This document shows positions 15,158 to 22,185 of a stretch of DNA of 41,882 nt, piece by piece (positions within the stretch are counted from its first letter, which is position 1; each line of letters begins with the position of its first letter). The notes beneath the pieces were generated by a model. It worked only from the letters and a program-made list of their open reading frames with translations, was not told where the DNA came from and made no database searches. Source of the DNA: Phycisphaerae bacterium (GTDB taxonomy: Bacteria; Planctomycetota; Phycisphaerae; Sedimentisphaerales; Anaerohalosphaeraceae); NCBI GenBank assembly GCA_021736615.1, contig JAIPFN010000012.1:1-41882 (forward strand), given 5' to 3'. The translations under genes were made by a program, and so were the position numbers.

Positions 15158-15548
15158 TTTCTACATAAACCAATGTTGAAATAGAAACATCTTTTTCACG
15201 GCCTCGCCAGTACCACAATACTTTAACCGTCACCTGTTTAAGAGACGGCTCAGTCCAGTCGGCAGAGGTCATCGTCCATTCATAATCCGGATACATCTCA
15301 CCAAAATCACCCGATTGACTACTATTTTGCCACTCTTCTTCCAGAAGTACTTCCGAAAGCTTATTCTCTGCAAGTGAAATCGCATCCGACTTATTGACAC
15401 TGTCGGAACTGACCATCGTCGCAATCGAAAGACCTTTCATAACCGCCGGGATTATCAAAATGACAAGCACAAAAGTCGCGAGCATCTCGATAAGCGTAAA
15501 ACCGCGAAATCTTAAATGATTATTCTCAACGGACATCTCTTTTGCCAT
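15141..15548 (-). CDS. gspI: Minor pseudopilin GspI
   Basis: A 135-residue prepilin-like protein with RFRG/FTLIEMLATFVLVI (Glu at +5) and the short SLAENKLSEVLLEEEW segment seen in GspI proteins. It nucleates the pseudopilus tip with J and K. ATG 15548 overlaps gspH by 23 bases; an in-frame ATG at 15536 (MSVENN) would shorten the overlap and cannot be excluded. Coupled translation within the pseudopilin block is likely. Confidence 0.88.
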   Translation of the reverse strand: MAKEMSVENNHLRFRGFTLIEMLATFVLVILIIPAVMKGLSIATMVSSDSVNKSDAISLAENKLSEVLLEEEWQNSSQSGDFGEMYPDYEWTMTSADWTEPSLKQVTVKVLWYWRGREKDVSISTLVYVENEQTE

Positions 15549-16077
15549 CTTTCAGTTCAACTAATTCAAAATTCTCTGCGGGACCGTAACAAACCACATC
15601 AACAAAATTATCCGATTCGTCCTGCAATTCGATCCTGCACTCTCTGGAATACCCTTGAGGACTAAAGTCTACATACGATATGCCGCCATCATTGGAAAAT
15701 TTTTCAAAATCAACTTCAATTCCTTTAGGAATCTTAAATCTGTTTCCAAAATCATTTTCAAGGCGTTTATATTCACTCGCGTCAATCGACGACAGCCAAT
15801 ACTCATAAGCATCATTTTCTTGCCTTTCAAAATTCAGGCGGTAAGGTCTGCTCTGATACACCGACTGAACTTTTGCATATCGAGCGACAGCAACAAGATG
15901 TTCTGCGGCATCGTTTATCTGTCTCGATGAGAAAAATCCGCGAAGCGACGGCGCCGCCATCCCAAGAACGGTACACAGAATTATCATCACGAGTATCAGT
16001 TCCAGCAGCGTAAATCCGCCGGACGACACTCTGCGCGGTCTGCTAGTAATTGTCTTCTGTCCAGTTTTTGATATCAT
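15526..16077 (-). CDS. gspH: Minor pseudopilin GspH
   Basis: A 183-residue prepilin-like protein with SSGG/FTLLELILVMIIL (Glu at +5) followed by the GspH/FimT-like region (RGFFSSRQINDAAEHLVAVARYAKVQSVYQSRPYRL). ATG 16077 gives a 20-residue leader. The open frame extends further upstream only as shadow of gspG, and conserved sequence begins after this start. It overlaps gspG by 35 bases. GspH links the tip complex to the GspG shaft. Confidence 0.87.
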   Translation of the reverse strand: MISKTGQKTITSRPRRVSSGGFTLLELILVMIILCTVLGMAAPSLRGFFSSRQINDAAEHLVAVARYAKVQSVYQSRPYRLNFERQENDAYEYWLSSIDASEYKRLENDFGNRFKIPKGIEVDFEKFSNDGGISYVDFSPQGYSRECRIELQDESDNFVDVVCYGPAENFELVELKDGKRDVR

Positions 16078-16474
16078 CGTCGCCGCCAAACTGACCGTCA
16101 GGGCCGGCAGAATAAAGATCGTAACCATACTTGTTATATTGCCCCGGCTGCTTATAAACATAATCGTTGCCCCAGGGATCTTTTGGGACACCACGCTTAA
16201 TATAAGGTTCTTTCCATTCATCAGCATTTGAGGGTTTAACGACAAGGGCCCGCAATCCTTCACTAGTCGTCGGAAACCGGCTGATGTCGATCTCAAAGCT
16301 ATCCAGTGCGAGCTCCAGATTGGCAATATCCGTCTTAGCAGCCGTAGTCTTTGCCTGCTCGCTGCGTCTGGTAAATTTTGGAACAATCACGGTAGCAAGT
16401 GTTGCCAGTATCACAAGAACAAGCAAAAGTTCAATAAGTGTAAATCCGTTACAATCCCTTTTGGTCCGTAGCAT
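16043..16474 (-). CDS. gspG: Major pseudopilin GspG
   Basis: A 143-residue major shaft subunit. ATG 16474 is preferred because GAGAGG lies six bases upstream; an in-frame ATG at 16492 has no such site. The prepilin site is RDCNG/FTLIELLLVLVIL with Glu at +5. The C-terminal half has the GspG hallmarks: FPTTSEGLRALV, DPWGNDYVYKQPG, YDLYSAGPDG and the calcium-binding acidic loop GGDDDIKNW. The leader unusually carries a cysteine three residues before the cleavage site. It follows gspF by 26 bases. Confidence 0.93.
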   Translation of the reverse strand: MLRTKRDCNGFTLIELLLVLVILATLATVIVPKFTRRSEQAKTTAAKTDIANLELALDSFEIDISRFPTTSEGLRALVVKPSNADEWKEPYIKRGVPKDPWGNDYVYKQPGQYNKYGYDLYSAGPDGQFGGDDDIKNWTEDNY

Positions 16475-16500
16475 AATTAACCTCTCTGTCATTTATATTG

Positions 16501-17709
16501 TTATTGAATTAATTCCTGTAGATTGAAAATCGGCAAAAGCATACCGATAACAACAGTTCCCACCAAGGCTGCCATTATAAAAAGCATAAGCGGTTCTGCC
16601 AATGATACTGCCATCTTAAGATTTCGGTCAAGTTCTTTTTCACTGGTCGTCGCCAAACGCACAAGTTCAGCATCAAGTTGACCGCTTTCCTCCGCAACCG
16701 AAATCATCTCTATTATCGACCCGCTGAAAAGTTCGGGGCACTCTCTAAGACTCTGCGCAAGAGATATACCCTTGCGAACCTTACCTATAGCTGCGGTCAG
16801 AGTTTCTGCAAGAGTTTGATTCCCTATCGCCTCACGCGCCACGCTAAGCGCCGAAAGCAGCGGAACTCCTGCATGGACAAGAGTTCCAAACATCCTGGCA
16901 AATCTAACAAATGCAAATTTTGCCGTAAGCGGACCAAATACGGGCACTTTAAGCATAATTCGTTCAAACGCCATCCGACCCTGGGGTCTTGAAAGATAAT
17001 TCTTGATAGACAGCACAATAAAAAATATCACAGCGACCAGCAAAAGCCAATACTTCATTACCACCTCGCTGACAGATACGATACCCAGGGTAAGACCCGG
17101 CAGCGTACCGCCGAACTCAGCGAAGATCGAAGAAAAACGCGGTATGAAATAAACCAGTAAAAATAGAAGTATCAACCCTGCAAGAACGGCAAGAACAACC
17201 GGATAAACCAGTGCCGCTACAACCTTGCTCTTTAAGTCCTGTTCTCTCGATCTGAAATCTGCGATCTGTTCGAGTACAAGTTCGATAAACCCACCCGTTT
17301 CGCCGGCACGTATCATCGCGACATATACGGGTGGAAATAACTTTGGCCAGTTAGTCAGCGAATCGGCAAGACTCATACCGCCGACAACCTGGTCATGTAT
17401 CGCCGTCCACTGCTTACGTGCAGCAGGTTTGGAGGCCTCTCTGCTGATAATACTTAGAGCCTTACTTAATGACACACCCGCCGAAAGCAAACTCGAAAGT
17501 TCCCGTGTAAAAGCTTCAACCTCGGACTTTGAAACTCGACCTTTAACGGTGTGATTCTTTGTACCGGATTGCCCGGCAGCAACAATCTCAGATGGGAAAA
17601 AACCCTTTGCCGAGATGATTTCTACTACAGCATCACGACTACTGGCACCGACAGTTTCCTCGACAACATTGCCAAGACTGTCAACAGCTTTGTATCGAAA
17701 ATCAGGCAA
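16501..17709 (-). CDS. gspF: T2SS inner-membrane platform protein GspF
   Basis: A 402-residue polytopic protein with two GspF domains (about 65-190 and 270-390), each containing the family pattern (FTRELSSLLSAGVSLSKAL; FARMFGTLVHAGVPLLSAL). There are three membrane helices (about 168-190, 218-238, 372-395) and the GETGG and AEESGQL motifs. It is the platform around which the pseudopilus is assembled, contacting GspE and GspL. Length is normal. It begins four bases after the gspE stop, so the two are tightly coupled. Confidence 0.95.
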   Translation of the reverse strand: MPDFRYKAVDSLGNVVEETVGASSRDAVVEIISAKGFFPSEIVAAGQSGTKNHTVKGRVSKSEVEAFTRELSSLLSAGVSLSKALSIISREASKPAARKQWTAIHDQVVGGMSLADSLTNWPKLFPPVYVAMIRAGETGGFIELVLEQIADFRSREQDLKSKVVAALVYPVVLAVLAGLILLFLLVYFIPRFSSIFAEFGGTLPGLTLGIVSVSEVVMKYWLLLVAVIFFIVLSIKNYLSRPQGRMAFERIMLKVPVFGPLTAKFAFVRFARMFGTLVHAGVPLLSALSVAREAIGNQTLAETLTAAIGKVRKGISLAQSLRECPELFSGSIIEMISVAEESGQLDAELVRLATTSEKELDRNLKMAVSLAEPLMLFIMAALVGTVVIGMLLPIFNLQELIQ

Positions 17710-17713
17710 CCGT

Positions 17714-19423
17714 TTATTCCTGTCCTTCTACAGCGGCGCTGCTAAAAACAAACTCATCCTTCGTCACACGAAGTATCTCTTTAAGAGTCGTCTGACCGCT
17801 ATTTAAATATCGCCACGCATCCTGCCTTAAACTTTTCATCCCATGTCTCATAGCCTTCTGGCGTATGTCGCGAGGAGTTGCATTTTTCAAAAGTAATGTA
17901 CGAATATCTTCCGTCACAACCATCATCTCAAATATCCCCGCCCTGCCGTGATAACCGCTGCCCTGGCACTTCTTACATCCGCTCGCAACATAAAGTTTTT
18001 CCGGTAACTGGTCACCATATTTAACTCGCAACGTTTCGACCTCGTTTTCCGGCATTTCTTCCTTACAATGTTCACACAACAACCGAAGCAATCGCTGAGC
18101 CATAACAGCCTCAAGCGACGAAGCGACAAGATAAGGCTCGATACCCATATCAACCAGCCGTGTAAGAGCTCCCGGCGCGTCATTTGTGTGAAGCGTTGAA
18201 AATACCAAATGGCCCGTAAGAGACGCTTGCACCGCAATCTCTGCCGTCTCGCGGTCACGTATCTCACCGACCAGTACGACATCGGGGTCATGCCTTAATA
18301 TCGAACGCAAACCCATCGCAAAAGTCAGGCCGGTTTTGGTCGAAACCTGTATCTGATTGATCCCGTACAACTGGTACTCGATAGGGTCTTCGATAGTTAT
18401 AATTTTTCGTTCTATATCGTTGATATGCGAAAGGCCGGCATACAATGTAGTCGTTTTACCGCTTCCGGTAGGGCCCGTTACGAGGATAATTCCGTGAGGA
18501 CGCTTTACAACATCCTTGAAAACAGATAGATCGTTCTGTGATAATCCGACCATTTCAGGACCGAGCAGTACCGATGACCTGTCCAAAAGCCTCATAACAA
18601 CCGCCTCACCGTAAAGCATCGGAATAATAGACACTCGAATATCTATCTCCCTCCCAGAGAGCATGATCTTGATCCTGCCGTCCTGCGGTACTCGCTTTTC
18701 GGCTATATCAAGATGGCTCAGTATTTTTATACGTGAAACAATCGCAGGCTGGAATTGTTTTACTTCAGCAGGGATTGACGCGGCCTGCATAACACCGTCC
18801 ACCCTGTAACGAACACGCAATTCATTCTCAAAAGGCTCGACATGAACGTCGGTTGACCGCATTTCAATAGCTTCTGTCAATATCTGGTTAACAAACCGAA
18901 TAATTGAAGCACCCTCGGCCGCTTCTGCGAGATCAACATCTTCTTCCTGATCCCTTATAAACTGGATTCCGCTTTCCTGGGCCTCATCGTACATTGACTG
19001 GATGGTATCTGCACCAAGCCCCAGTGAACGTCTTATAAACGAAGCAATCTCTGCTCTTGGAGCGACGCCAACTTCAATATCCAGACCGGTCATAACACGA
19101 AGCTCATCTATGCCGGCCTGCTGGAAGGGATTGCTAACTACTGCCAGTACACTTCCGTCTTCTCGACGTACGGGAACGATCTGCCTTTCGAGCAATATCT
19201 TTGCAGGAAGAGTAGAAATAAAGTCCGTCTCCAGCGAAACACTCTCGAAGTCAACATACGGATACTTGTATTCCGTGCTGACAAAACCAAGAAGAGCTTC
19301 TTCTGAGAGACCGCTGTCAGCAAAAGTATAGCTGGACTTGCTGCCTTCAGAGCTAGCTTGTCGTAACCAGCTAACTCCTTTTTGACATAAAGCAATATCA
19401 ATTGTATTGTTACTGTCTTGCAT
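17714..19423 (-). CDS. gspE: T2SS assembly ATPase GspE
   Basis: A cytosolic hexameric ATPase of 569 residues that drives the T2SS. An N-terminal MshEN-like/N1E domain (about 40-135) precedes the ATPase domain: RVDG (about 207-210), Walker A GPTGSGKT (317-324), Asp box ITIEDPIEYQL, Walker B DVVLVGEIRD (381-390) and His box GHLVFSTLHTND. The zinc-binding tetracysteine is present (Cys450, Cys453, Cys483, Cys486). ATG 19423 lacks its own Shine-Dalgarno; a mini-ORF with a good site (19410-19445) overlaps it and may couple translation. TTG 19435 is an alternative start. First gene of the E-F-G-H-I-J-K-L-M-C-D operon. Confidence 0.95.
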   Translation of the reverse strand: MQDSNNTIDIALCQKGVSWLRQASSEGSKSSYTFADSGLSEEALLGFVSTEYKYPYVDFESVSLETDFISTLPAKILLERQIVPVRREDGSVLAVVSNPFQQAGIDELRVMTGLDIEVGVAPRAEIASFIRRSLGLGADTIQSMYDEAQESGIQFIRDQEEDVDLAEAAEGASIIRFVNQILTEAIEMRSTDVHVEPFENELRVRYRVDGVMQAASIPAEVKQFQPAIVSRIKILSHLDIAEKRVPQDGRIKIMLSGREIDIRVSIIPMLYGEAVVMRLLDRSSVLLGPEMVGLSQNDLSVFKDVVKRPHGIILVTGPTGSGKTTTLYAGLSHINDIERKIITIEDPIEYQLYGINQIQVSTKTGLTFAMGLRSILRHDPDVVLVGEIRDRETAEIAVQASLTGHLVFSTLHTNDAPGALTRLVDMGIEPYLVASSLEAVMAQRLLRLLCEHCKEEMPENEVETLRVKYGDQLPEKLYVASGCKKCQGSGYHGRAGIFEMMVVTEDIRTLLLKNATPRDIRQKAMRHGMKSLRQDAWRYLNSGQTTLKEILRVTKDEFVFSSAAVEGQE

Positions 19424-19445
19424 AAATAAAACCAAAAGGGACCAT
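19410..19445 (-). CDS. Possible 11-codon coupling mini-ORF at the gspE start
   Basis: ATG at 19445 has GAAGG four bases upstream and opens an 11-residue frame (MVPFGFIYARQ) that stops 12 bases after the gspE ATG in another frame. The gspE start itself lacks a ribosome binding site, so reinitiation is plausible. The evidence is only arrangement and a good Shine-Dalgarno. Confidence 0.25.
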   Translation of the reverse strand: MVPFGFIYARQ

Positions 19446-19486
19446 TAAACCTTCATACCCTACTAGTTTAGAAAATTAGATGACAT

Positions 19487-19558
19487 TTATCGGAACATAT
19501 CTCGCGACCAATAAGATAAGGTTAGTCTGCCATGACTATATCTGCGATTCAGCACCAT
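19487..19558 (-). CDS. Possible 23-aa Arg-rich leader peptide before gspE
   Basis: ATG at 19558 follows GAGGTG with six bases between. The 23-residue frame is rich in Arg (about five) and aromatic residues and ends 63 bases before gspE. It could be a leader peptide or an accident; no homologue is recognised. Confidence 0.2.
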   Translation of the reverse strand: MVLNRRYSHGRLTLSYWSRDMFR

Positions 19559-19615
19559 AATTTCACCTCATTATTACCAAATAACAGGTTGTTCAATGAC
19601 AAGCAGACAAGTAAA

Positions 19616-19643
19616 GCGGAATCCGAAATGAATCGGATTCCGC
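19616..19643 (-). terminator. Perfect 10-bp hairpin after the Gly-Arg repeat gene
   Basis: GCGGAATCCG (19616-19625) and CGGATTCCGC (19634-19643) form a perfect stem with an 8-base loop, 40 bases after the stop of the 19683 gene. On the minus strand TTTACTTG follows. It probably separates that gene from the gsp operon transcriptionally, at least partly. Confidence 0.6.
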
Positions 19644-19682
19644 ATAAAACCTGATAATGATCCCAAAACCCTGAAAAATCAC

Positions 19683-20408
19683 CTAATTCAGAATACCTGA
19701 GGCAACCAGCTTTGCTTCCTGACGAACTGTCAAAACTGACTTAAGATCTTTTTGAGCTGCTGCAAGTGCCTGCTGAGCTAACTCTTTGGCTTTTCTCAAC
19801 TCAAGAAGTTTGGCCTTGATCTGATCATTAGTCGAACTTTCGTTTTCCAAAACAGTGTTTAATGCTGTTGATGCCTTCTGGATCGCGTTTTCTGGACGGT
19901 CGCCTTCTCCGGAGTCTCTATCGCCGCCACGAGGACCTCTGTCGCCACCACGAGCACCTCTGTCGCCGCCACGAGCACCTCTGTCGCCACCACGAGCACC
20001 ACTGTCACCGCCACGAGCACCTCTGTCGCCACCACGAGCACCACTGTCACCGCCACGAGCACCTCTGTCGCCACCACGAGCACCAAGGCCGCCTCTGTTC
20101 ATCATGCCACTCATTCCGCCAAAGCGAGACTCACGGGACAGTTCCATAACCTTAGTCAGTTTAGGCTCGATGATCTTCCACTCAGCATCGGACACACCAA
20201 GATTCTCTTTGTACATGCCCATAATACGTTCTTGGAAACCAGCCATACCTCCAGCACCTCTTTGTCCCCGAACGCCCTCAATTCTGGGACGGTCAGTTCT
20301 TTCATTGCGAGCAGACCTTTCTTCTCCATCAGCAGCCATAACCGCCGACACAACAAGACTAAGCACCAGCAAAGCCACTAATCCAACAATTACACTTCTT
20401 TTAGACAT
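19683..20408 (-). CDS. Secreted Gly/Arg/Asp repeat protein with helical ends
   Basis: A 241-residue protein with a clear signal peptide (MSKRSVIVGL start, AVMAA/D cleavage near 26). An Arg-rich segment and a helical block (about 58-95: ERIMGMYKENLGVSDAEWKIIEPKL, resembling the helical unit of Spy/CpxP-type periplasmic proteins) are followed by eight tandem heptapeptides GARGGD(R/S) (about 109-164). A second long helix follows (about 172-235, rich in Lys, Ala and Leu). The layout, two helices joined by a flexible repeat, suggests a periplasmic or surface protein. Strong site AAGGAG before ATG. It lies directly upstream of the T2SS operon, and its repeat resembles the Gly/Arg insert of GspD. 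Function unknown. Confidence 0.8.
   Translation of the reverse strand: MSKRSVIVGLVALLVLSLVVSAVMAADGEERSARNERTDRPRIEGVRGQRGAGGMAGFQERIMGMYKENLGVSDAEWKIIEPKLTKVMELSRESRFGGMSGMMNRGGLGARGGDRGARGGDSGARGGDRGARGGDSGARGGDRGARGGDRGARGGDRGPRGGDRDSGEGDRPENAIQKASTALNTVLENESSTNDQIKAKLLELRKAKELAQQALAAAQKDLKSVLTVRQEAKLVASGILN
19917..20084 (-). repeat. Eight 21-bp tandem coding repeats
   Basis: Eight in-frame 21-bp units encode GARGGDR or GARGGDS, with GPRGGDR last. R and S versions partly alternate (R,S,R,S,R,R,R,R), so part of the array has a 42-bp period. Copies are nearly identical at DNA level, indicating recent expansion and likely length variation between strains. Confidence 0.9.
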
Positions 20409-20444
20409 TTCTTACTCCTTAATAAAAAATTAACTTCAAAATAG

Positions 20445-20487
20445 CCGGACATTCCGGACACTATACCAAAAGTACTTGCAAGATTAA
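20445..20487 (-). promoter_or_regulatory. Candidate promoter with palindrome for the Gly/Arg repeat gene
   Basis: On the minus strand TTAATC (20487-20482) and TATAGT (20465-20460) are 16 bases apart. Just downstream, near the expected start site, lies CCGGACATTCCGG (20445-20457), a perfect 5-3-5 palindrome that could be an operator. The -35 match is weak. Confidence 0.35.
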
Positions 20488-20750
20488 CTACTGTTATGTT
20501 TAGTGTTGGAAAATCCCAGAAAGTTACACCAAATATTCAAAAAAATAAATCCCTATGAACTAGAAATGAAGACATCTGGTCTCTATAAAATCCACCTATA
20601 CACCACCCATAACATCTCAAAACGACACCATTGCAACACCGTCTATATTTACACCCCTATGTACCCAGATTTTTTCGTTTATTGTAATTAACGTCTGTTA
20701 CCGGGACCATCCCCACGCAATATGCAAGAAAGCAAATCCCAATTTAGTTC

Positions 20751-20779
20751 TTGCAACTCAGTTGCAAATTATATATAAT
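20751..20779 (+). promoter_or_regulatory. Promoter with 17-bp palindromic operator (Fur/Zur candidate site)
   Basis: TTGCAA (20751-20756) and TATAAT (20774-20779) are 17 bases apart, a near-consensus sigma-70 promoter. The perfect palindrome TTGCAACTCAGTTGCAA (20751-20767) starts at the -35 box and fills half of the spacer, so a bound repressor would block RNA polymerase. The operon it would drive ends in a Fur-family regulator gene, which makes autoregulation the simplest model. The site differs from the classical GATAATGATAATC Fur box. Confidence 0.65.
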
Positions 20780-20898
20780 TTCTGGAGTTGATCCTAATTT
20801 TTAAATTGCACCTTGCATTGTACATTTAAAGAAAAATCAAGACCGTTTCCGTAATTATACATTATTCATCAGAAAATATATATTTCAAGAGGTAATCG

Positions 20899-21744
20899 AT
20901 GTCAGCAGCAGAAAGAATTCGTCACATTGGCGCAGAACTCAAAGGCCACGCTCCATTTACAATCGTCGGTGCCCTGCTCGGTATCGTATTTATGCTCATC
21001 TTTAACAAGATCGGCAAACCCGAAGCTTCGACGCTATTTAAGATTTTCCATCCCACCCACGTCGTCCTCAGTGCGATGGTAACCGCCTCCCTTTTCCGGA
21101 TCCATGAAAACAAAAAGAACATCCTTCTGATCATAGTAATAGGTTACGTCGGCTCAATCGGCGTTGCCACTCTAAGCGACTGCATTATCCCCTATATTGG
21201 CGAAAAACTACTCGGACTGGACATACCAACCCACGCCAATATGCACGTAGAAACTGAACACACCGAGCCGGATGCACACGCTGGGCACGACCATAACGCC
21301 CACGCAGACGATGGATCCGGGCATACCGAACTTGCCAAGGAACACGATCACGGCAGCCATAGCGAGCACGGCCTCCATCTTGGTTTTATCGAGGATTGGT
21401 ATATCGTAAACCCGGCGGCGGCTTTGGGAATTCTGATCGCTTTTCTGTTGCCAAGAACAAAAACGCCTCACGCACTTCACGTATTGATAAGCACATGGGC
21501 ATCGTCGGCGCATATCCTGATGAATTCGACGGGATCCCTCTCTATCGCCGACATGAGCGGAGCATTCGCGGTACTGTTTATCGCCGTCTGGCTGCCTTGC
21601 TGCATCAGCGATATAGTATTCCCGCTGCTCTTTGTCAAAAGCGACCTGAAACTTGTAAACTCGTGCGTCTGCACAAATCATACTCATCACAGCCACGATC
21701 ACACCCACCAACATACAGAAAAATGCGATGGCGGGGAAAATTAA
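20899..21744 (+). CDS. His-rich integral membrane protein, probably metal-related
   Basis: A 281-residue protein with about five or six membrane helices (about 18-36, 48-64, 70-92, 165-185, 193-210, 218-242). A large His/Asp/Glu-rich loop (about 112-158: HAGHDHNAHADD, KEHDHGSHSEHG) lies between helices 3 and 4, and a His-rich tail (HTHHSHDHTHQH) ends the protein. Such loops are typical of zinc, nickel and cobalt transporters and storage sites. Intramembrane motifs HPTHVVLS and SSAHILMN add further histidines. No transporter family is recognised with confidence. AAGAGG precedes the ATG. The gene lies two bases before a Fur-family regulator gene, behind a palindromic promoter, pointing to metal-responsive expression, most likely zinc. 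Confidence 0.8.
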   Translation: MSAAERIRHIGAELKGHAPFTIVGALLGIVFMLIFNKIGKPEASTLFKIFHPTHVVLSAMVTASLFRIHENKKNILLIIVIGYVGSIGVATLSDCIIPYIGEKLLGLDIPTHANMHVETEHTEPDAHAGHDHNAHADDGSGHTELAKEHDHGSHSEHGLHLGFIEDWYIVNPAAALGILIAFLLPRTKTPHALHVLISTWASSAHILMNSTGSLSIADMSGAFAVLFIAVWLPCCISDIVFPLLFVKSDLKLVNSCVCTNHTHHSHDHTHQHTEKCDGGEN

Positions 21745-21746
21745 TA

Positions 21747-22172
21747 ATGACTTCGCCAGATAAGAAAAATACCGCAAAGTTACTAAAGAAAGCGAACCTC
21801 CGCCAGACGCATCCAAGGCGCGCCGTACTGAGAGTTCTCATAGACGCCGATGCACCGATTACACACCAGCAGATCACCGACAAACTCTCGGATTCTCCCC
21901 CGGACAAAGTAACGATCTATCGCGTCCTTGACTGCCTGATGGAAAATGGAATCGTACACAGGGCCTTTATGAAAGACCGAACCGCTTTTTTCGAGCTTGC
22001 TCATAACTGCTCGAAAACACAATGCCACCCGCATTTCACCTGCACAAACTGCAAAAAAACAATCTGCATAAAAAACGCAAAAATACCGTTAGCCGAAATA
22101 AACGAAAAAGGTTTTAAGATAAACCACCAGAAAGTAGAGCTTGAAGGCCTGTGTCCGGAATGTAATGTGTAA
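21747..22172 (+). CDS. Fur-family metalloregulator (Zur-like)
   Basis: A 141-residue DNA-binding repressor. The winged-helix part (about 15-85) contains the family pattern RQTHPRRAVLRVL, ITHQQITDKL and the recognition segment DKVTIYRVLDCLMENGIV. The dimerisation part has CHPHFTC and the two structural-zinc pairs Cys99-x2-Cys102 and Cys136-x2-Cys139. It lacks the HHHDH sequence of classical Fur, and with the His-rich membrane protein upstream this favours Zur, although PerR- or Fur-like function cannot be excluded. ATG 21747 is two bases after the upstream stop; the pair forms an operon that it probably autoregulates at 20751-20767. Confidence 0.88.
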   Translation: MTSPDKKNTAKLLKKANLRQTHPRRAVLRVLIDADAPITHQQITDKLSDSPPDKVTIYRVLDCLMENGIVHRAFMKDRTAFFELAHNCSKTQCHPHFTCTNCKKTICIKNAKIPLAEINEKGFKINHQKVELEGLCPECNV

Positions 22173-22185
22173 GGTGTAAGGTGTA

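Larger units (their letters stand above)
20409..20898. other. Divergent intergenic region
   Basis: 490 bases between the divergently transcribed Gly/Arg repeat gene and the His-rich membrane protein gene. It holds both promoters, two palindromic operator candidates (20445-20457 and 20751-20767) and, at 20842-20870, a stretch (ACCGTTTCCGTAATTATAC) resembling part of the two-hairpin element. The AT-rich centre (about 20500-20700) shows no supportable gene. Confidence 0.6.

Noticed and set aside
19917..20084. Regular 21-bp repeats considered as a CRISPR array
   Set aside because: There are no spacers; the units are contiguous, in frame and encode a heptapeptide repeat within a signal-peptide protein.
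20503..20691. 62-codon frame in the AT-rich divergent region
   Set aside because: No ribosome binding site and no protein-like features; most likely noncoding.
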